Shown here one piece after another: positions 19,594-24,517 of a DNA stretch of 24,517 nucleotides. Source of the stretch: JALYJZ01 sp964476895 (GTDB lineage: Bacteria > Patescibacteriota > SICC01); NCBI GenBank assembly GCA_964476895.1, contig CAYZCS010000008.1, forward strand, positions 1 through 24,517. Direction: 5' to 3'. A program made the translations under genes and the position numbers. Under the pieces are notes generated by a model, which was given only the letters and a program-made list of their open reading frames with translations, was not told the origin of the DNA and did not search any database. The stretch's first letter is position 1. Each line of letters starts with the position of its first letter.

Positions 19594-20532
19594 ATGCAAT
19601 TGGCAATCTTCGGCTCTATCACCACTGAGGCGGGCAACCGCATCGACTCGTTCTTCCAGGCCCTGGACTTCGGCCCGATGGCGGTCGTCGATGTCATTAT
19701 CGTCGGAGGGATCCTCTACTGGCTGTACCTGGTGCTCCGGGAAACCCGGGCGATCGGAATCATCTACGGCATCCTGATCATCGTGCTGGCGTTCATGGCA
19801 GCCCGGCTGTTCGGGCTCGATTTGCTGGCGTTCCTCTTCGCGAACCTGCTCACGCTGCTGTTCGTGGCGATTCCGATCCTCTTCCAGCCGGAGTTGCGCC
19901 GCGCTCTCGAACGGCTGGGCCGGGTACGCTATGGCCGGATCAAGCGGTTCGGTGCCGAACGTTCGGAGACCCTGGACAAGGTTGTCGAAGCTACCCGCAT
20001 CCTCTCCCGGAACCGGACCGGGGCGATCATCGTCTTCAAGCGACGCACCGGCTTGTCCGACATCGTCACCAGCGGCGTGACGATGGATGCCGCGGTCTCG
20101 ACACCGCTTCTCCTGAACCTGTTCTTCCGCCGTTCCCCGTTGCACGACGGGGCGGTGGTCATCGACGGTGACCGGATCGCCGCCGCCGGCGTCATGCTGC
20201 CGCTTTCGGAGCGCGACTACGGGTACACCCTGGGTGCCCGGCATCGTGCCGCGGCCGGACTCACCGAGCAGACGGACGCGGTGGTCCTGGTGGTCTCGGA
20301 GGAGCGGGGCGTCATCTCCCTGTCGGTGGGAGGCAAGATCACGCCCGGTATCGAGCCGAGCGATTTGCGGCGGGTTCTCGCTGAGTTCCTGGTACGGCGG
20401 CCCGGAAACCGGTGGAACGGTACCGGCAACGGCCGGCCGGACAAGGAGCGGAGGCCGTCGCGGCGCAAAGCATCTCCCCGCACGCCGACCAAACGCACCG
20501 CCAAGCGTTCACCGCGCAAACGGAGGCGCTGA
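19594..20532 (+). CDS. dacA: Diadenylate cyclase (CdaA/DacA type), with basic C-terminal tail
   Basis: Makes c-di-AMP from two ATP. Residues 27-97 hold three predicted membrane helices, as in CdaA, then a short coiled region (FQPELRRALERLGRVRYG, 97-114). The DAC catalytic domain follows with DGA (185-187) in LHDGAVVIDGDRIAAAGVMLPLS, the RHR motif (216-218) in LGARHRAA, and SEERG (235-239). Residues 268-312 are an added Arg/Lys/Pro tail with SPRTP and SPRKRRR repeats, normally absent in CdaA. Length is 312 against about 270 usual. It lies 43 bases after rpsI and overlaps the next gene by one base (TGATG). Regulation by cell-wall factors, typical of Firmicute CdaA operons (cdaR, glmM), is not suggested here. 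Confidence 0.93.
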   Translation: MQLAIFGSITTEAGNRIDSFFQALDFGPMAVVDVIIVGGILYWLYLVLRETRAIGIIYGILIIVLAFMAARLFGLDLLAFLFANLLTLLFVAIPILFQPELRRALERLGRVRYGRIKRFGAERSETLDKVVEATRILSRNRTGAIIVFKRRTGLSDIVTSGVTMDAAVSTPLLLNLFFRRSPLHDGAVVIDGDRIAAAGVMLPLSERDYGYTLGARHRAAAGLTEQTDAVVLVVSEERGVISLSVGGKITPGIEPSDLRRVLAEFLVRRPGNRWNGTGNGRPDKERRPSRRKASPRTPTKRTAKRSPRKRRR

Positions 20533-20918
20533 TGCGGGTCCGGACGATCCTTTGGGGGCTTGGAATCATCGCCATCGTCTGCTGGGTCGCCTGGGCCCTG
20601 ACGATCGTGAACACGAACCCGGAGCAAGGTGGCCAGGTCGCCCTACTCTCGTTCTACATCTCGCTGTATGTCGCCCTCGTCAGCACCCTGGCGCTCGCCG
20701 GGTACGCCGTCCGGCGCCATTTGGGCAATAACGAGCTGCGATATGCCAACCTCCAGACGGCGTTTCGCCAGGCGTTCATCGGCAGCGCGTTGCTGGTGGC
20801 GTTGCTGGCCCTCCAGTCCGTCCGTCTGCTCGCCTGGTGGGATATACTGCTATTGGTGGTAGTGGCCCTACTGCTGGAATTATATGTACGATCCAATGCA
20901 CGACCCGGAAACCTTTGA
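20532..20918 (+). CDS. Small three-helix membrane protein, uncharacterised, CPR-associated
   Basis: A 128-residue predicted membrane protein from the ATG at 20532 (TGATG with dacA). Helices are at about 5-26, 36-59 and 81-117 (the last possibly two). Between helix 1 and 2 is TNPEQGG, and the region LLSFYISLYVALVSTLALAGYAVRRHLG and AFRQAFIGSALLVALLALQSVRLLAWWDILLLVVVALLLEL match a pattern I recognise from small hypothetical proteins common in CPR genomes (D/N-P-x-x-A/G-G; FYLSLFLAL; FRQ; LLTWW). No known function. It overlaps pheS by 35 bases, so its 3' end and the pheS start are shared. A partner of the neighbouring membrane-bound cyclase is conceivable but unproven. Confidence 0.8.
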   Translation: MRVRTILWGLGIIAIVCWVAWALTIVNTNPEQGGQVALLSFYISLYVALVSTLALAGYAVRRHLGNNELRYANLQTAFRQAFIGSALLVALLALQSVRLLAWWDILLLVVVALLLELYVRSNARPGNL

Positions 20919-21903
20919 CCGAATCGTCACAGAAGCCACGGAGGCGCTCTCCCGGGCGTCCGGTCCCGCCCAATACGCGAAGCTCCAGACGGAGTTCCTG
21001 GGACGTAACGGCCGGCTGACCAAAGCGCTCAAGGACATCAAGGCGCTTCCGGAAGGCGAACGCCGGACGGCGGGCATCGCCGGCAATACGGCCAAGGCCA
21101 AGCTGGAGCAACTGTTCGCTGCCGCCAGGCGAGAGGCTTCCGAGCAACCCGCGGCACCGGCCGACGTGACCCTGCCGGGTGAGCGGTTCCGGGTCGGGCA
21201 CCGGCACCCCGTGCTGACGGTCCTCAGGGAACTTGAGGACATCTTCCACGGTCTCGGCTTCACGACCGTGGAAGGCCCCGAGGTCGAGGATGACTGGCAT
21301 AACTTCGAGGCGTTAGGCATGGGTCCGGACCATCCGGCCCGTGATATGCAGGATACGTTCTACCTGGCTGGCTCAGAAGGGCCGGAAGGCCGCTTCCGGC
21401 TGCTGCCGCGTACGCATACGTCCGGCGTCCAGATCCGTGCCATGCAGGATGCGAAGCCACCGATCCGGATCATTGCGCCGGGGCTGGTCTATCGGAACGA
21501 AGCCGAGGACGCCACGCACAGTGCGGTCTTCCACCAGATGGAAGGTTTGCTGGTGGACGACCAGACGACGTTCGCGGACTTGAAGGGCGTGCTTACCGAG
21601 GCGGCACGCGAGCTGCTCGGCGCCGATACCAAGATCCGGTTCCGTCCGAGCTTCTTTCCGTACACCGAGCCGAGCGCGGAGATCGATATGTCCGTGCCGC
21701 ACGTCCGTGATGGCGAATGGCTGGAGCTGGGCGGCTGCGGGATGGTGCATCCGCAGGTGCTGCGGAACGTGAAGTGGGATCCGAAAAAGTACCGCGGGTT
21801 CGCGTTCGGTCTCGGTCCGGCCCGGATCGCCATGCTGAAGTACGGGATTAACGACATCCGGCAGTTCTTCGCGCCGGACGTCCGGCTGATGGAGCAGTTC
21901 TGA
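20884..21903 (+). CDS. pheS: Phenylalanyl-tRNA synthetase alpha subunit
   Basis: PheS holds the class II active site that activates Phe and transfers it to tRNA-Phe. The 339-residue product has an N-terminal coiled coil (about 10-90) and a catalytic domain: TFYLAGSEGPEGRFRLLPRTHTSGVQIRAM (158-187), motif 2 with GLVYRNEAEDATHSAVFHQMEG (200-221), FRPSFFPYTEPSAEIDM and motif 3 with GFAFGLGPARIAMLKYGINDIRQFF (305-329). The amino-acid pocket Ala that corresponds to E. coli Ala294 is present in FAFGLG. ATG at 20884 is the longest start; 20896 is a second ATG that would shorten the overlap with the upstream gene. Confidence 0.97.
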   Translation: MYDPMHDPETFDRIVTEATEALSRASGPAQYAKLQTEFLGRNGRLTKALKDIKALPEGERRTAGIAGNTAKAKLEQLFAAARREASEQPAAPADVTLPGERFRVGHRHPVLTVLRELEDIFHGLGFTTVEGPEVEDDWHNFEALGMGPDHPARDMQDTFYLAGSEGPEGRFRLLPRTHTSGVQIRAMQDAKPPIRIIAPGLVYRNEAEDATHSAVFHQMEGLLVDDQTTFADLKGVLTEAARELLGADTKIRFRPSFFPYTEPSAEIDMSVPHVRDGEWLELGGCGMVHPQVLRNVKWDPKKYRGFAFGLGPARIAMLKYGINDIRQFFAPDVRLMEQF

Positions 21904-24218
21904 TGCAGGTATCCGTCGACTGGCTCAAGGAATACGCACCGGTGAAAGCCGGGACCCATGAGATCGCCGAACGCCTGACGATGACATTGAACGAAGTGGA
22001 TGAGATCCGGTCGGTCGGCAATCTGAAGGACGTGGTGGTGGGAGAGATCGTCGACGTGAAGCCGCATCCTGATGCGGACCTGACGGTCTCCCAGGTCGCG
22101 ACGGGTCCCACCAAGCGTCGTCAGATCGTTTTTCGGGATCAAACGCTGACCGTCGGCCAGAAGATACCGGTCGTATTGCCCGGGACCGTCCTGCCCGACG
22201 GATCACGAATCTCGAAGCGGAGTATCAGGGGCATCACTTCCGACGGCATGGCATGCTCCGCATACGAGCTCGGGGCGGGCAGCGACCATTCGGGGGTATG
22301 GGTGTTGCCGTCGGATGCGAAGGTCGGCGCCCGGTTGCCCGCGGCGCTGGGCCGTCGGCATGACACGTTCGAGCTGGAAGTGCTCGCCAATCGCCCGGAC
22401 TGCATGGGGCACCTCGGTATTGCCCGGGAAGTCGCGGCGGGATTCGGCGTATCGCTGCGTGAGCCGCGCTTGAAGACGCCGGACCGGGTGGTTCGGGGCT
22501 CGTACCGGGTCCAGCACGTGGCGGACTGCACGCGGTACTCTCTCGCGCATTTGCGTGGCGTGGAGAACCGGGAGAGCCCGGAGTGGCTCCGGCGCCGCCT
22601 GACCGCCGTGGGGCTGCGCCCCGTGAACGCGATCGTCGACGTGACCAACTTCGTGATGCTCGAATACGCCCAGCCGCTGCATGCGATGGACGCGGCCAAG
22701 ATCGACGGGAGCGTCGTGAAAGTGCGGACGGCCCAGGACGGCGAGCAGGTCGTTACGCTGGACGGGGAAACCCGGAAAGCGCCGGCGGGTGCGCTCCTGA
22801 TCGCCGACCGGAACAAGCCGCTCGGATTCGCCGGGATCATGGGCGCGGCCAACTGCGAGATCGGGGACGATACGACCGACGTGGTCCTGGAGTGCGCCCA
22901 CTTCGACCCCGCGACGATCCGGCGGACGAGCCGGGCGCTCGGAATCCGGACCGACGCCTCGGCGCGGTTCGAGCGCGGCGTTTCCGAAGCGCTGGTCCGG
23001 CCGGCGATCCGCCGGGCCGTCGACCTGATCCTGGAGATCTGCGGCGGATCCCTGGCGCAGCTTTCGGATTCGTATCCGAAGCCGGCCCGTCCCGGCAAGT
23101 CGAAGCTTTCGCTTCGGGCGGCGGCGGACTTCCTCGGTGTCTCCGTTCCTGCCGCGACGGCGAAAAAAATCCTGAAGTCCCTCGGTTTCGGAGTGTCCGG
23201 TTCCGACGATGCCTGGCAGGTCACGGTGCCGTCCTGGCGCACGGATGTACGGGAACCGGTGGACCTCTACGAGGAACTGATCCGTCACTACGGTTACGAC
23301 GCGATTCCGGCGACACTTCCGGAGGGGTCGGCAGGGGCGGCAAAACGGCCGGCACCGGCACGCCTGGCGGACTCCCTGCACGAGGTCCTGGTCGCCGCCG
23401 GCTTCACCGAGGTACTGACGCATTCGCTGGTCGGCCCGAAGCTCCTTGAGCGGAGCGGGTTCTCCGCCAAGCTGTCCGAGATCGCGAATCCGCTCTCGGA
23501 CGACTATCGCTACCTTCGCGGCAGTCTCGGGCCCCGGCATCTCGAGGCGGTGCAGGCGAACCTGCGCTGGCGGAAGGATGTGCGGTTCTTCGAGACCGGC
23601 CGCGTATTCGAGCCAGGGGAATCGGCCCCGAACGAACAGCGGAAGCTGATGGTCACCGCCGGCACCAAGGTCCGCGGCGCGTCGTTCGAGACGGTCCGCG
23701 GCGCGCTGACCCTCCTCGTCGACCGGCTCAAGATCCCGCGGGAGAAACTCCGCTTCAAGGGCGTGACGCTCGGCAAATTCGTGCCCGGACGGCACTTCCA
23801 GGCGTGGATCGGGAACGTCCGGATCGGCTGGGTCGCCGAGTTCCGTTTCCCGGACCGTTTCAAGGCCGGGAGCATCTCGATGCTCTCGATCAACCTGGAT
23901 CGGCTGCCGCAGGCCCTGCCCGAGGAATGGCGCGTCCAGATGCCACCGGTCCACCCGCCGGTCTATCGCGACCTGTCCGTGTACCTCCCGGAACAGGCGC
24001 CGTTCGCGGAGCTGCTCCATACGGCCGTGCAGAACGGGAAGCCCCATCTCGCTGCCGTCGGCGATCCCGACCTGTTCGTCCACAAGGGACAGCGCAGCAT
24101 TACCGTGCCGCTGGAATTCCGCGCCGAAGGCCGGACCTTGACCGACGGTGAGGTCAACTGCCTGATGGCGAACATCGAGGCGGCGGTGAAGTCCCGGGGC
24201 TGGGAAGTGCGGGCGTAG
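21903..24218 (+). CDS. pheT: Phenylalanyl-tRNA synthetase beta subunit
   Basis: PheT provides tRNA binding and editing. At 771 residues it is full length. Order of domains: N-terminal VSVDWLKEYAP; tRNA-binding EMAP/OB domain (about 41-150, VVVGEIVDVKPHPDADLTVSQV); B3/B4 editing region (about 205-370) with VNAIVDVTNFVMLEYAQPLHAMDAAKI and GIMGAANCEIGDDTTDVVLECAHFDPATIRR; B5 (about 400-475) with PSWRTDVREPVDLYEELIRHYGYDAIPATLP; the class II-like core (about 480-680) with LSDDYRYLRGSL; and the C-terminal anticodon-binding FDX-ACB domain (about 683-771) with HPPVYRDLSVYLP. It joins pheS by TGATG. Confidence 0.97.
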   Translation: MQVSVDWLKEYAPVKAGTHEIAERLTMTLNEVDEIRSVGNLKDVVVGEIVDVKPHPDADLTVSQVATGPTKRRQIVFRDQTLTVGQKIPVVLPGTVLPDGSRISKRSIRGITSDGMACSAYELGAGSDHSGVWVLPSDAKVGARLPAALGRRHDTFELEVLANRPDCMGHLGIAREVAAGFGVSLREPRLKTPDRVVRGSYRVQHVADCTRYSLAHLRGVENRESPEWLRRRLTAVGLRPVNAIVDVTNFVMLEYAQPLHAMDAAKIDGSVVKVRTAQDGEQVVTLDGETRKAPAGALLIADRNKPLGFAGIMGAANCEIGDDTTDVVLECAHFDPATIRRTSRALGIRTDASARFERGVSEALVRPAIRRAVDLILEICGGSLAQLSDSYPKPARPGKSKLSLRAAADFLGVSVPAATAKKILKSLGFGVSGSDDAWQVTVPSWRTDVREPVDLYEELIRHYGYDAIPATLPEGSAGAAKRPAPARLADSLHEVLVAAGFTEVLTHSLVGPKLLERSGFSAKLSEIANPLSDDYRYLRGSLGPRHLEAVQANLRWRKDVRFFETGRVFEPGESAPNEQRKLMVTAGTKVRGASFETVRGALTLLVDRLKIPREKLRFKGVTLGKFVPGRHFQAWIGNVRIGWVAEFRFPDRFKAGSISMLSINLDRLPQALPEEWRVQMPPVHPPVYRDLSVYLPEQAPFAELLHTAVQNGKPHLAAVGDPDLFVHKGQRSITVPLEFRAEGRTLTDGEVNCLMANIEAAVKSRGWEVRA

Positions 24219-24268
24219 CACTGCGCTTGAAAAGTCCGTCATTCTGATATTTCTAAACGGCTCGGTGC

Positions 24269-24297
24269 TCGAACCGATCCGCATTTCGCGATATACT
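24269..24297 (+). promoter_or_regulatory. Promoter upstream of the gyrB/parE-like gene
   Basis: A TATACT -10 box (24292-24297) with a weak TCGAAC -35 (24269-24274) at 17 bp, upstream of the ATG at 24323. TCGGT (24262-24266) and ACCGA (24273-24277) form an inverted repeat over the -35 region, a possible operator. AAGGAAGGA (24304-24312) is the likely ribosome-binding site. Confidence 0.5.
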
Positions 24298-24322
24298 GGC
24301 ACTAAGGAAGGAATCCGGAATC

Positions 24323-24517
24323 ATGCCAAAACCGAAAACCAGCAAGCCATCCAAGAAGCCGGCCGCAAAGCGGGTGGGGTCCGCCAAGGCTAAGGCTAAG
24401 GCTAAGGCTGCGGCCAAGGCGCCGAAGCAGGCGGCGCCCGGTAAGGGCTATACCGCCCAGTCCATCCAGGTCCTGCAGGGCCTGGAGCCCGTCCGGAAGC
24501 GCCCGGGCATGTACATC
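24323..24517 (+). CDS. DNA gyrase subunit B or topoisomerase IV subunit B, 5' part
   Basis: The first 65 residues run off the window. Residues 44-65 read YTAQSIQVLQGLEPVRKRPGMYI, the conserved start of the GHKL ATPase domain of GyrB/ParE, where Arg-Lys-Arg-Pro-Gly-Met-Tyr-Ile is diagnostic. Residues 1-43 are an added Lys/Ala/Pro tail (PKPKTSKPSKKPAAKR, AKAKAKAKAAAK) not found in typical GyrB, which starts a few residues before the YTAxSI motif. A run of four AAGGCT hexamers encodes part of it. Whether it is GyrB or ParE cannot be told from this part. It has its own promoter and is probably the first gene of the next unit. Confidence 0.85.
   Translation, partial: MPKPKTSKPSKKPAAKRVGSAKAKAKAKAAAKAPKQAAPGKGYTAQSIQVLQGLEPVRKRPGMYI
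24386..24409. repeat. Four tandem AAGGCT hexamers
   Basis: Four perfect head-to-tail copies of AAGGCT encode alternating Lys and Ala in the N-terminal extension of the GyrB/ParE-like protein. As the unit is six bases long, gain or loss keeps frame and only changes tail length. Confidence 0.85.

Noticed and set aside
22203..24302. A 699-codon open frame on the - strand opposite pheT
   Set aside because: It is antisense to a complete, strongly conserved pheT; its translation is Arg/Gly/Pro-rich with no domain signature. Long antisense frames are expected in GC-rich coding DNA.

Overview
The window is a dense, high-GC bacterial ribosomal-protein super-operon read entirely on the + strand. It runs from the 3' end of fusA through tuf, the S10, spc and alpha clusters, rplQ, rplM-rpsI and a c-di-AMP synthase to pheS-pheT, and ends at the start of a gyrB/parE-type gene. 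It most resembles a high-GC member of the Candidate Phyla Radiation (Patescibacteria). The signs are that rpmD (uL30) is absent, because rpsE and rplO overlap by 4 bp where it normally sits; that a short three-helix membrane protein of a type I associate with CPR genomes precedes pheS; and that genes are packed with ATGA or TGATG overlaps almost throughout. This placement is inference: uL30 is also missing from a few other lineages such as cyanobacteria and chlamydiae, but nothing else here points to them.

Layout. 1-764: 3' part of fusA. 789-2027: two unfamiliar genes inserted between fusA and tuf, each with its own good sigma70-type promoter; the first has a PD-(D/E)XK nuclease-like C-terminus and the second a His-x3-Cys-x2-Cys motif. 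2028-3404: tuf with its own promoter, strong Shine-Dalgarno and a strong GC hairpin after it. 3422-6577: rpsJ-rplC-rplD-rplW-rplB. 6578-6729: a gap with a second promoter and a structured leader. 6730-12929: rpsS-rplV-rpsC-rplP-rpmC-rpsQ-rplN-rplX-rplE-rpsN-rpsH-rplF-rplR-rpsE-rplO. 12919-15603: secY-adk-map. 15544-19550: a promoter inside the end of map, then infA-rpmJ-rpsM-rpsK-rpsD-rpoA-rplQ-rplM-rpsI. 19594-20918: diadenylate cyclase and a small membrane protein. 20884-24218: pheS-pheT. 24269-24517: promoter and first 65 codons of the gyrase/topoisomerase IV B subunit.

Together these genes build the ribosome, the RNA polymerase alpha subunit, the SecY channel, N-terminal methionine removal, initiation factor 1, adenylate kinase and Phe-tRNA charging. 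The core is ordinary in order. The unusual points are the two inserted genes, the placement of promoters (one overlapping a terminator, one apparently leaderless, one inside map, one between rplB and rpsS), hairpins close to several inferred transcription starts, and long low-complexity charged tails on L3, L4, L22, the c-di-AMP synthase and the GyrB-like protein. I saw no tRNA, rRNA, CRISPR array or insertion sequence, and no gene-free stretch longer than 300 bases.
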